DNA of 64,000 nt from QZKY01 sp964488675 (GTDB taxonomy: Bacteria; Pseudomonadota; Gammaproteobacteria; Burkholderiales; Burkholderiaceae_D), in the NCBI GenBank assembly GCA_964488675.1, contig CAZAWA010000001.1, positions 1 to 64,000 of the forward strand, read 5' to 3'. The notes beneath the pieces are model-generated. The model saw only the letters and a list, made by a program, of their open reading frames with translations. It was not told the origin of the DNA and did not search any database. Position numbers and translations under genes: made by a program. Positions 1 to 7,313 of the stretch are shown here, piece by piece. Numbering within the stretch: position 1 is the stretch's first letter; every line of letters starts with the position of its first letter.

Positions 1-936
1 ATTTACACATTTGAGGTCAAACCAAAAACTGTCCACGGGAAGGGTACAAGTCCAGCCGTGGGCTTGATTTAGCTCAATATTGCGCCGATAGCCAGCAAGG
101 TTTTTCTGTGTTAGAATGGCCTTACTTCCCGGCTTGTTCTGCCACTCAACATTGGGCAATTGCCGCCCAAGTTCATGCAGGACTTCCGGGAATTTCTTTT
201 GGTCAACATACAAGCCAAGACCATCGCTAAACCACCGCACGAAAGGCGTATTCACGCTTGAGTCGTAGGCATTTAGCATCAAGTGCGCTGTCGCGCCAGA
301 TCGCCCAGGGCCTTTTGCGTTTGGCTCAACGATCAATCTAATCGGCAAACCATTAACAACTTCAGGCGCGATAAACACTAACCGCCCGCTTTCAGTATCA
401 GACAGGAATACAGCGGCAGGGTTATCTAGCCATTCCGGTATCTTCTTCCAATGCTCGGCTGTGATTAATGGGTGATTTTGGATTCCGGCCCGTAATTTAC
501 CCTCGGCGAGCATGACCGGCCCATCGCCATAACCAAGCATATCGAGCAGGTCTGATTTATCTAAAACAACCGCGCCAAGCTCATTCGCTGTATCGCCTGA
601 AAATAGCGCATCAATCCGGCTTTCGTATGCTTTCTTTGTTGCTTCGCTGCGCTGTTCGTACTGCACTCCGTCACCAAACAGAATTTTCCGCACCGCCTCA
701 TTGTCCAATTGATTCAAGTCTATGCCTGCATTGCGCAACCCTTCATCCAGTGCGCCAAGCGTATTGATTAAATCCGCCTCATGCAACGGCTGATCCAGCG
801 CAGAATAAATCTCGCCGCCATCGTTCAGCGCCGCGACTAGATCGCCTGTCGTGGCATCGTGCGGTAGATAACCGGCTTCTTTAGCTTGCGCCAACGCCTC
901 GTCATCATGCCATCCATCTTTTTGAATAATGTGCAT
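1..936 (-). CDS. Partial phage-like protein with possible MuF-C/nuclease-type C-terminal domain
   Basis: An open frame runs from an ATG at 936 off the left edge, giving at least 312 residues with no stop. Residues about 160-280 (from VVLDKSDLLDMLGYGDGP through WKKIPEWLDNPAAVFLSD to FVRWFSDGLGLYVDQKKF) resemble by eye the MuF-C or barnase/EndoU-like nuclease domains at the ends of phage head and polymorphic-toxin proteins. That family call comes from pattern memory. The frame stays open upstream to an ATG at 987, but that part lies over integrase sequence in another frame, so the true N-terminus is probably lost. It may be the remaining C-terminal part of a larger phage protein. No strong ribosome site precedes 936. 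The function is uncertain. Confidence 0.45.
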   Translation of the reverse strand, partial: MHIIQKDGWHDDEALAQAKEAGYLPHDATTGDLVAALNDGGEIYSALDQPLHEADLINTLGALDEGLRNAGIDLNQLDNEAVRKILFGDGVQYEQRSEATKKAYESRIDALFSGDTANELGAVVLDKSDLLDMLGYGDGPVMLAEGKLRAGIQNHPLITAEHWKKIPEWLDNPAAVFLSDTESGRLVFIAPEVVNGLPIRLIVEPNAKGPGRSGATAHLMLNAYDSSVNTPFVRWFSDGLGLYVDQKKFPEVLHELGRQLPNVEWQNKPGSKAILTQKNLAGYRRNIELNQAHGWTCTLPVDSFWFDLKCVN

Positions 937-1234
937 CAATCTTAGCAATAGCGTCGCGTTTACGCTCTTGCTTCTCGCCAGCCACATCGTGGCCAAGCGC
1001 AACGCGAGCCGATAGCTCTCTTGCTGTTTTGCGTGCGTCCGCCAAAGACACATTAGCGTAACTCCCGAAACTCATTACTCGCGGCTACCCTTTAAAGCGA
1101 TAGCGAAAGCGCCAAGTCGCCCCCAAGTCGCCTTCCCTAAAACGAAGGTAAAGGCCATCGCCATCAGAACGGCCTTCAAAGCGCTCCCCTGCTTTGATCC
1201 ATGCCCGAATTTGCATGTCCGTCAGCTTGCCCAT
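905..1234 (-). pseudogene. Tyrosine integrase N-terminal (arm-binding) fragment with in-frame amber stop
   Basis: The ATG at 1234 has a strong ribosome site (GGAGGTGAT). It encodes 49 residues (MGKLTDMQIRAWIKAGERF, then GRSDGDGLYLRF and WRFRYRFKG) and then meets TAG at 1087-1085. The same frame continues with PRVMSFGSYANVSLADARK and ARELSARVALGHDVAGEKQ and stops at 905. This is the arm-type DNA-binding domain (DUF4102) of P4-like tyrosine recombinases. The usual Lys or Gln in the G-x-P-R-V-M turn has become a stop. The core-binding and catalytic domains are absent: the frame runs into unrelated phage-like sequence read in another frame. It is a dead integrase at the edge of a deleted prophage, just downstream of yicC. 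Family recognition is confident. Confidence 0.75.
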
Positions 1235-1260
1235 ATCACCTCCGAAATTCGTATGTGACA

Positions 1261-1298
1261 TGTACCCAAACTTCCCTTATAAAAACTCAGTGGGTACA
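1261..1298. repeat. Inverted GGGTACA motifs upstream of the integrase remnant
   Basis: TGTACCCA at 1261-1268 and TGGGTACA at 1291-1298 form an 8-bp inverted repeat around 22 bases, just upstream of the integrase ribosome site. GGGTAC-type repeats are common next to integrases of this class and may be arm-type binding sites of the attachment region. That role is inferred. No duplicated gene end that would fix attL or attR is visible. Confidence 0.35.
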
Positions 1299-1356
1299 CT
1301 GTTGTGCACACATAAGTAATGCGCTTTCTTGATATGACATGCCACCATAAGATGCG

Positions 1357-1383
1357 AAAAAGCCGCATGCTCAGCGGCTTTTT
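1357..1383. terminator. Bidirectional intrinsic terminator after yicC
   Basis: AAAAAGCCGC at 1357-1366 pairs with GCGGCTTTTT at 1374-1383 around the loop ATGCTCA. The stem is GC-rich with A/T tracts on both sides, so it can end transcription from either strand. It lies 29 bases past the yicC stop and separates yicC from the prophage remnant. Confidence 0.8.
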
Positions 1384-1411
1384 CTGATCCTGCTGCAGCT
1401 TTATGTGAAAG

Positions 1412-2320
1412 CTATTCCAGATTCTGCACCTGCTCGCGCATCTGTTCGATGAGCAGTTTGAGTTCCATCGACGCGTCTGACAATTCCTTCGCTGTTGATT
1501 TAGACCCCAGCGTATTCGCCTCGCGATTCAGTTCCTGCATCATGAAGTCCAGTCGTTTGCCAAGCGATCCGCCTTTTTTAAGAATGTTGCGCGTTTCTTC
1601 CAGATGCGCCTTCATGCGCGACAACTCTTCGGAAACATCGATCCGGATTCCGTAGAGACTCACTTCCTGCCGGATGCGATCCATCGCCTCGTCACGAGAA
1701 AGCGTTTTTGCCGCTGCGCTCTGCTCTGTCAAACCCAGCGCTTCCTGCATGCGATCAATCGATTTTTGTTGGAACTGGGAAACAACCTGTGGTATCAGCG
1801 GGGTCAACTGGCGCGCAATCGCCTCCATCGCCTCTACGCGCTCCAGCAGCATCGCCCGCAGGGCGTCACCTTCCCGAGCGCGAGAAGCAACAAACGCATC
1901 TATCGTCTCGGTCATGGCGGCCATGACTTCAGACTGCAGTTTATCCTGGGCAATTTCTGCATCCTCAATCATGCCGGGCCAACGCAACAGTTCGTTCACC
2001 GACAAAGGGGGGGCGTCAACAAATTGCGCACGAATTTCATTTTGCATGCGGTCCAGATCGGCCAGCAGCGGCCTGTTCAGCGAAAGAGCGTAACCGGAGA
2101 CCTCGGGGCGCCCCAGGCTCAGGCGACACTCAACCTTGCCGCGGGTGGCCTGCTTGCTGATGGCCTCTCGCAGGGACGGTTCAAGCGGACGCAAATCATC
2201 GTTCATGCGAAATTGCAGATCAAGAAAGCGCGAATTGACGCTCCTGATCTCAATGGTGATGGTTCCGGCAACGGTTTCTCTTGTGCTTACCGCATACCCT
2301 GTCATACTTCGTATGGTCAA
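1412..2320 (-). CDS. yicC: YicC/YloC family endoribonuclease
   Basis: The 302-residue product has the normal YicC length. The N-terminus MTIRSMTGYAVSTRETVAG and the following IEIRSVNSRFLDLQFRM are the family signature, and the C-terminus (LDFMMQELNREANTLGSKS) is the DUF1732 part. YicC proteins are cytoplasmic endoribonucleases linked to stress and stationary-phase RNA turnover. In related genomes gmk usually follows yicC. Here a terminator and prophage debris follow instead, so the usual neighbourhood has been broken. It is divergent from the kinase gene at 2389, with a 68-bp shared upstream region. Confidence 0.93.
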   Translation of the reverse strand: MTIRSMTGYAVSTRETVAGTITIEIRSVNSRFLDLQFRMNDDLRPLEPSLREAISKQATRGKVECRLSLGRPEVSGYALSLNRPLLADLDRMQNEIRAQFVDAPPLSVNELLRWPGMIEDAEIAQDKLQSEVMAAMTETIDAFVASRAREGDALRAMLLERVEAMEAIARQLTPLIPQVVSQFQQKSIDRMQEALGLTEQSAAAKTLSRDEAMDRIRQEVSLYGIRIDVSEELSRMKAHLEETRNILKKGGSLGKRLDFMMQELNREANTLGSKSTAKELSDASMELKLLIEQMREQVQNLE

Positions 2321-2388
2321 TTGCGCTCCTGTTTATCTTTACAAATCAGCGATTTATCAAGACAATAACCACAGCTTGATAAAACACC

Positions 2389-3390
2389 ATGGCGACACAG
2401 AATAATTCTCCACTACCTGATGGCCTTGAGATTGCCGGATACCGCATTGTAAAGAAAATCGCGTCCGGCGGGTTCAGTATTGTGTACCTCGCCTACGATG
2501 AAGAGGGAAATGCGGTCGCCATCAAGGAATATCTGCCCAGTGCGCTCGCCCTGCGCAAAGCAGGCGAGCTGGTGTCGCATATTTCGGCTGCGAACCTGCC
2601 TGTTTTCCACATCGGCCTGAAATGTTTTTTCGAGGAAGGTCGCGCGCTGGCGCGCATCTCCCATCCCAATGTCGTTCGCGTAGTCAATTTTTTCCGCGCC
2701 AATGAAACTGTCTACATGGTGATGGCCTACGAGTCTGGCCGAACCTTGCAGGAACACATCCTGCACCGCCGCGACAAAGGCGTCAAACCACTGATGTCGG
2801 AAAGGTTCATCCGCAACACATTCACGCAGGTCATCAATGGTCTGCGCGAAGTGCATGCTAACAAGTTGCTGCATCTCGACCTGAAGCCAGCAAACATTTA
2901 CCTGCGAATATGCGGCACGCCTATCCTGCTCGATTTCGGCGCGGCAAGACAAACGCTTAATACCAACGCATCCAACAAGCTTAATCCGATGTACACACCC
3001 GGCTTCGCACCGCCCGAGCTGTATTCAAAAACAGGAAATGTCGGCCCGTGGACTGACATCTATGGCGTGGGCGCATCAATTTTTGCCTGCCTTGCCGGCA
3101 TCCCGCCTCAACCATGGGATCAGCGCAAGATGCACGACAAGATGGATTCCTACCTCAGCAAGCTTGAAGGCACATTCACTCCGGAAATACTTGAAGTTGT
3201 CCGAGCCTGCCTGCACATCGATCCGACGGAAAGGCCGCAAAGTCTTTTCGAGCTGCAAAAAGCGCTGTCTGCCCCGACAAGCGGCACGCCAAGCTTAAAA
3301 CCGCAACCGCCAACCATGCTCGACAAGCTTCGCTCCCTGTTCGGAAAGCGCGACAAGAAAGAAGGCAGCACAACCATCGTCACCGACTGA
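2389..3390 (+). CDS. Eukaryotic-like serine/threonine protein kinase
   Basis: The 333-residue product is a soluble Hanks-type kinase. The glycine-rich loop (IASGGFSIVYLAY, about 24-36) is followed by the ATP-anchoring lysine in VAIKEYL (K46). The catalytic loop reads HLDLKPANI (about 162-170), with Leu where most kinases have Arg. The DFG motif is in LLDFGAAR (about 180-187), and the APE-like motif is PGFAPPEL. The kinase domain ends near residue 290 and a Pro/Lys-rich tail follows. No membrane segment or sensor domain is visible. Non-RD Hanks kinases often do not need activation-loop phosphorylation, so it may be constitutively competent. Substrates are unknown. A partner phosphatase would lie outside the window, if present. 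Confidence 0.9.
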   Translation: MATQNNSPLPDGLEIAGYRIVKKIASGGFSIVYLAYDEEGNAVAIKEYLPSALALRKAGELVSHISAANLPVFHIGLKCFFEEGRALARISHPNVVRVVNFFRANETVYMVMAYESGRTLQEHILHRRDKGVKPLMSERFIRNTFTQVINGLREVHANKLLHLDLKPANIYLRICGTPILLDFGAARQTLNTNASNKLNPMYTPGFAPPELYSKTGNVGPWTDIYGVGASIFACLAGIPPQPWDQRKMHDKMDSYLSKLEGTFTPEILEVVRACLHIDPTERPQSLFELQKALSAPTSGTPSLKPQPPTMLDKLRSLFGKRDKKEGSTTIVTD

Positions 3391-3401
3391 CGACAAGCAA
3401 A

Positions 3402-3426
3402 CCGCCTCCTTTCATCGGGGAGGCGG
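3402..3426. terminator. Hairpin between convergent kinase and efp genes
   Basis: CCGCCTCC at 3402-3409 and GGAGGCGG at 3419-3426 form an 8-bp perfect stem in the 56-bp gap between the two converging genes. T-tracts are short on both strands, so it is a weak bidirectional terminator candidate. Confidence 0.55.
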
Positions 3427-3446
3427 CATCAAAAAACTGGCGGAAA

Positions 3447-4007
3447 TTATTTGGCGCGACTGCGATATTCGCCGGTGCGCGAATCGATCTCGATTTTCTC
3501 GCCCTGAGCGACAAACAGCGGCACCTGAATCGTGAAGCCGGTAGAAATCTGCGCTGCTTTCAGCACTTTCCCGGAGGATGTGTCACCCTTGACCGCCGGT
3601 TCCGTATAAGTCACTTCACGCACGATGGTCGTCGGCAACTCGATTGAAATGGCCTTTTCGTTATAGAACACGGCTTCGCATTGCATGCCGTCTTCAAGGT
3701 AGTTGAGCACATCGCCCATGTTTTCGGCTTCGACCTCGTACTGATTGAAGTCGGTGTCCAGAAAAACATATAGCGGATCGGCAAAGTAGGAATAGGTTAC
3801 CGCCTTCTTTTCGAGCACGATGACATCGAATTTTTCATCCGCCTTGTAAACCGCTTCCAAGCCAGAGCCCGTGAGCAGGTTTTTCATTTTCATCTTGCAA
3901 ACCGAAGAGTTGCGGCCTGATTTGGAATATTCGGACTTCAGAACGACCATCGGTTCGCCGCTGACCATGACCACATTGCCGACACGGACTTCTTGTGCTG
4001 TTTTCAT
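3447..4007 (-). CDS. efp: Translation elongation factor P (Arg32 type)
   Basis: The 186-residue product has the three-domain length of EF-P, with the N-terminal KOW-like domain (MKTAQEVRVGNVVMVSGEP) and the C-terminal signature GFTIQVPLFVAQGEKIEID. EF-P binds between the P and E sites and relieves ribosome stalling at polyproline. The modified tip loop reads SKSGRNSSV with Arg at position 32. This is the type rhamnosylated by EarP, as opposed to the Lys type modified by EpmA/EpmB. earP lies directly upstream on the same strand. The start ATG at 4007 fits the conserved N-terminus. Confidence 0.97.
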   Translation of the reverse strand: MKTAQEVRVGNVVMVSGEPMVVLKSEYSKSGRNSSVCKMKMKNLLTGSGLEAVYKADEKFDVIVLEKKAVTYSYFADPLYVFLDTDFNQYEVEAENMGDVLNYLEDGMQCEAVFYNEKAISIELPTTIVREVTYTEPAVKGDTSSGKVLKAAQISTGFTIQVPLFVAQGEKIEIDSRTGEYRSRAK

Positions 4008-4096
4008 AAAATGACTGTTGAGAGAGTGTTGAAATTACACCTGGGAGCAATGCAAGCATGCTGTGGAGCCACCTCGATGCGGTAAAGTTCGGCATT

Positions 4097-5251
4097 TTAA
4101 CCGAATTTACGGATAAATCGAAGCAGGTTCGATGCCAGATCGCCATGATGAGACAGTTTTTGTGCCCACCCCTGCCCGTGCGATGCCAGTTGCGGCAAGG
4201 TGAGGCGGAGATCGCGCCATGGGTCTGAAAGAGACATATGCCGAATGCCGTTCCATGCAAGGTGAAATCGCGTCACGGCGAGCGCATCGCTGGGAGGCAA
4301 CCGTTCGGTATAGCGGCCGAGGAAGGCATCCAGCTTCTTGATGTGCGCCTCTTCATCCTGCGGATAGATGTGCCAGACGAAAGACTGCGCCGCCCATTGC
4401 GCACGAACAAACGAATCCTCGCCCCGCACGAAATTGATATCGCATGCCCAAAGCAAGCGGTCATAGTCGTCCTGCTCGACAAATGGCAGCACCTGCACCG
4501 TCAGAGCGCCATGCGTCGCCTTTGCGCCCACGGCCGATGGTCCTTGCAGGAAGGTGCTCACCGCTTCGTTCGCCACGCCCTCCGGCACCAGACAAAGGAT
4601 GGGGCGCTCATCAGCCTGCATGGCCTCGAACAGCTTGATAACCGGCGCGGACTGGTAGCAAAACAGTGACACCTTGAGCACATCCGCTGGCGCATGCACG
4701 CCCAGACCGGCAAGAAAGGCAGCAACCGCATCAGGATCAGCCTTGAATGCATCACGGCGCGCAAACAGTTTGCGCTCCAGCAGCAGGGCGCCAGTCTTTT
4801 CGCTAAATCCGGGAAAGAAGAACCGTTTGGTCAGGGGCAACGCGGTGTGCGGCGAAGGTAACGCATGGCAGCCTTCGATCCAGGCCTCGGCGCTCAGGTA
4901 TTCGAGATTGATCCATACTGGTGTTTTTTCCCGCTTTGCCATCGCAGCGATGTATGTCGATGGCAGATGACAGGCAAAAGCTTCGACCACGACATCGGGC
5001 ATGTCGCCGGGCGAGAACGCCATCGGCTCCTGCATCCATCTGCGCACGATGACGCCGTGAACCTGCTGACACTCCAGCGCTGGATCGATCGCACTGCAAA
5101 TCCGTTTCAGGCTAGGCAGGCTGTCCAGCCACAATGTCACTTCGAGTCCGTGCTCGCTCGCCATCTGGCGCGACAGGCGCCAGCAGACGCCGACATCGCC
5201 GAGGTTGTCGATGACACGACAAAAGACATGTAGTGTGCGTGGAAATGTCAT
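4097..5251 (-). CDS. earP: EF-P arginine rhamnosyltransferase EarP
   Basis: This enzyme transfers rhamnose from dTDP-rhamnose to Arg32 of EF-P. The ATG at 5251 is chosen because the product then begins MTFPRTLHVFCRVIDNLGD, the family N-terminus with Asp15 and Asp19 matching the catalytic Asp pair. Starting upstream at 5356 would add 35 residues translated from a repeat element. The C-terminal half has NFVRGEDSFVRAQWA, the dTDP-sugar-binding region with the conserved Glu. The length of 384 residues is normal. It sits 89 bp upstream of efp, as in other Arg32-type bacteria. A family B repeat occupies its upstream region. Confidence 0.95.
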   Translation of the reverse strand: MTFPRTLHVFCRVIDNLGDVGVCWRLSRQMASEHGLEVTLWLDSLPSLKRICSAIDPALECQQVHGVIVRRWMQEPMAFSPGDMPDVVVEAFACHLPSTYIAAMAKREKTPVWINLEYLSAEAWIEGCHALPSPHTALPLTKRFFFPGFSEKTGALLLERKLFARRDAFKADPDAVAAFLAGLGVHAPADVLKVSLFCYQSAPVIKLFEAMQADERPILCLVPEGVANEAVSTFLQGPSAVGAKATHGALTVQVLPFVEQDDYDRLLWACDINFVRGEDSFVRAQWAAQSFVWHIYPQDEEAHIKKLDAFLGRYTERLPPSDALAVTRFHLAWNGIRHMSLSDPWRDLRLTLPQLASHGQGWAQKLSHHGDLASNLLRFIRKFG

Positions 5252-5293
5252 GTTGCAACGCACCAATTCAGGCCTCCCTACTTGCAAAGAGAG

Positions 5294-5400
5294 TAATTCC
5301 AATTCCAAACCATTCGTAGCGCGACGGCGAGTCGCAGGCCGTACGAATAGTGGCAAGGCGAAGTCAACAATGCTATGGATGGTTTGGAAATGGAATAATT
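5294..5400. repeat. Dispersed intergenic element, family B copy 1
   Basis: This is a 107-bp imperfect inverted repeat between earP and suhB. The left arm has ATTCC twice, then AAACCATTCGTAGCG. The right arm has CTATGGATGGTTTGG and then AATGGAAT. The interior (GCGACGGCGAGTCGCAGGCC, then GTACG and GGCAAGGCGA) aligns with the elements at 12869-12954 and 25715-25814. The right end overlaps the suhB stop codon. No coding frame is evident. Confidence 0.7.
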
Positions 5401-6190
5401 ACGCGAACGGTTTGAGGAGCGTAATCAGCTGGTAAAAGATGCGCGGATTGCCGGCGATGACATCGCCCTTTTCCAGATATTTCTGCTCGCCAGCGAAATC
5501 GCCGATGATGCCGCCAGCCTCCGTGATCAGCAACGCGCCGGCTGCCATGTCCCATGGATTCAGCCCCTTCTCGAAAAAGCCGTCCAGCCGACCGGCGGCG
5601 ACATAAGCCAGATCAAGCGCAGCGGAACCCGGACGACGCAAACCCTGGCACTTCTCGGTAACCAGCTTGAACATCTGCAGATACTCATCCAACTGCTCGA
5701 GATTGCGGAAAGGAAAGCCCGTACCGATCAATGAATCGGCCATCTTGTCGCGCGTCGACACGCGTAGCCGTTTGTCGTTCAGAAATGCGCCGTCTCCCTT
5801 GCTGGCGACGAACAAATCGTTGCGTGTCGGGTCGTATACGACCGCCTGCGTTGTCACGCCGCGCTGCTGCAGCGCAATCGATACGCAATACTGCGGAAAT
5901 CCGTGGATGAAATTGGTGGTGCCGTCGAGCGGATCGATGATCCAGACGAATTCGTTGCCTTCCTGCTGGTTGCCGGAAGCACCGGACTCTTCGGCCAGTA
6001 TCGCGTGCGTGGGATATGCCTTGAGCAGCACATCGACGATCGCGCGCTCGGCAGCCTGATCGATTTCCGTGACAAAATCGTTGCGCCGTTTTTCTGTCAC
6101 ACGGATCTGATCAATATCTAGCGAGGCGCGGTTGATGACCGAGGCGCCACGACGGGCGGCCTTGATCGCCGTGTTGAGCATGGGGTGCAT
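5399..6190 (-). CDS. suhB: Inositol-1-monophosphatase family protein SuhB
   Basis: The 263-residue product starts at the ATG at 6190 (MHPMLNTAIKAARRGASVI), the usual SuhB N-terminus. The longer frame to 6241 adds residues not seen in the family. Metal-binding motifs are ILAEESGAS (Glu ligand), WIIDPLDGTTNFIHGFP (motif A) and NPWDMAAGALLITEAGG (motif B). SuhB hydrolyses inositol phosphates and also joins ribosomal RNA antitermination complexes with NusA. It is divergent from trmJ, a common arrangement in Burkholderiales. Confidence 0.95.
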   Translation of the reverse strand: MHPMLNTAIKAARRGASVINRASLDIDQIRVTEKRRNDFVTEIDQAAERAIVDVLLKAYPTHAILAEESGASGNQQEGNEFVWIIDPLDGTTNFIHGFPQYCVSIALQQRGVTTQAVVYDPTRNDLFVASKGDGAFLNDKRLRVSTRDKMADSLIGTGFPFRNLEQLDEYLQMFKLVTEKCQGLRRPGSAALDLAYVAAGRLDGFFEKGLNPWDMAAGALLITEAGGIIGDFAGEQKYLEKGDVIAGNPRIFYQLITLLKPFA

Positions 6191-6295
6191 AGTGCTTCCG
6201 TTAAAATGTCGACTTCGCCAGCGATCCTGCCGGCAAAACAAAGATCATGCGCCGAGAATATCTATCTGATACGGCGCGGAAAAACGACATTGTAA

Positions 6296-7081
6296 ATGAA
6301 CTCGCCCCAATCCGATATGCCCGTATTTGACCGCCTGCGCTTCGTGCTGGTCGAGACTTATCATCCGGGCAATGTCGGCGCAGTCGCCCGGGCATTGAAA
6401 ACCATGGGGTTTTCCGATCTGGTGCTGGTCAACCCGCACCAGCCCGATGTCGCAACCCACGAGGAAGCGCTGGCCTTCGCCAGTAACGCAAACGATGTCC
6501 TGGTTGGCGCACGAATCGCCTCCAGCCTGGATGAAGCGCTCGAAGGGTGCAATTTTGCCGCCGCGCTCTCCGCCCGCCCGAGGCTGTTTTCCCCGCCAAT
6601 AGTGACGCCGCGTTCGTTCGCCGCACGACTGGCGAGCGAACCGGAACTCAAGGCCGCGCTGGTGTTCGGCAGCGAGCGATATGGCTTGCCCAACGAGACG
6701 ATCGAGAAATGCCATGCTCTGCTCAACATCCCCGCCAACCCGGATTATTCGTCGCTGAACCTTGCGCAGGCAGTACAGGTGCTCGCCTATGAATGCCGCC
6801 ACGCCGAACTTGGCGACCGCCTGCCGGATACGGATGTCGGCTTCCGTGGCAAAACCGCCAGCGTCGGGCAGATTAACGGCATGTTCGACCATCTGGAACA
6901 GGCGCTGCTGGCCATCAACTACCTGCACCCGGAAAACCCGAAAATGCTGATGCCGCGCCTGCGTCGCCTGTTTGCCCGCTGCGAACTGGAGGTCGAGGAA
7001 ATCAATATCCTGCGCGGGATTGCCAAACAGATTTTATGGCAGCAACAACACACACCGAAAAAGCATACCCCTACCGAGTAA
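6296..7081 (+). CDS. trmJ: tRNA (cytidine/uridine-32 2'-O) methyltransferase TrmJ
   Basis: The 261-residue SPOUT-class RNA methyltransferase has the N-terminal motif VLVETYHPGNVGAVARALK, the middle motif ALVFGSERYGLPNE, and the knot motif NPDYSSLNLAQAVQVLAYE that binds S-adenosylmethionine. A helical C-terminal extension (HLEQALLAINYLHPENP to IAKQILWQQQ) is typical of TrmJ. It methylates the ribose at position 32 of several tRNAs. ATG 6296 is used; an internal Met at residue 8 (MPVFDRLRFVLVE) is possible. A family A element follows downstream. Confidence 0.93.
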   Translation: MNSPQSDMPVFDRLRFVLVETYHPGNVGAVARALKTMGFSDLVLVNPHQPDVATHEEALAFASNANDVLVGARIASSLDEALEGCNFAAALSARPRLFSPPIVTPRSFAARLASEPELKAALVFGSERYGLPNETIEKCHALLNIPANPDYSSLNLAQAVQVLAYECRHAELGDRLPDTDVGFRGKTASVGQINGMFDHLEQALLAINYLHPENPKMLMPRLRRLFARCELEVEEINILRGIAKQILWQQQHTPKKHTPTE

Positions 7082-7123
7082 ATAAACTCCGGCGCATCAC
7101 ACAATGCGATCAACCTGATTTAA

Positions 7124-7256
7124 CCATATACTCCAATAAAAACTGCGCTTTATGGCATTATATTTGCCTATTTTTTGGGCAAAATGGCCGTTTGGGTGCT
7201 CCCTAATAGCCGTCAATGCCATTGGAGAGCAAAATAATAACGCGCCGCGTTATTAT
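7124..7256 (+). repeat. Dispersed intergenic element, family A copy 1
   Basis: The copy is 133 bp. It begins CCATATACTCC, has a central hairpin (TTTGCC, an eight- to nine-base T-rich loop, GGCAAA), and ends in a perfect palindrome at 7234-7256 (ATAATAACGCG-C-CGCGTTATTAT). It shares start, centre and end in the same register with 26750-26881 and with the reverse complement of 36574-36705. It lies between trmJ and the converging gene ending at 7314. No open frame of note. Confidence 0.8.
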
Positions 7257-7313
7257 ATGATTCTTGGAAAACCGGGCTCCCCTTGAATATCAGCGACGAT
7301 TCTCACCGTTTAT

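Noticed and set aside
1604..2368. 254-codon open frame opposite yicC
   Set aside because: Shadow of yicC on the other strand; composition (Gln, Arg, Leu, His-rich) and lack of any motif argue against a gene.
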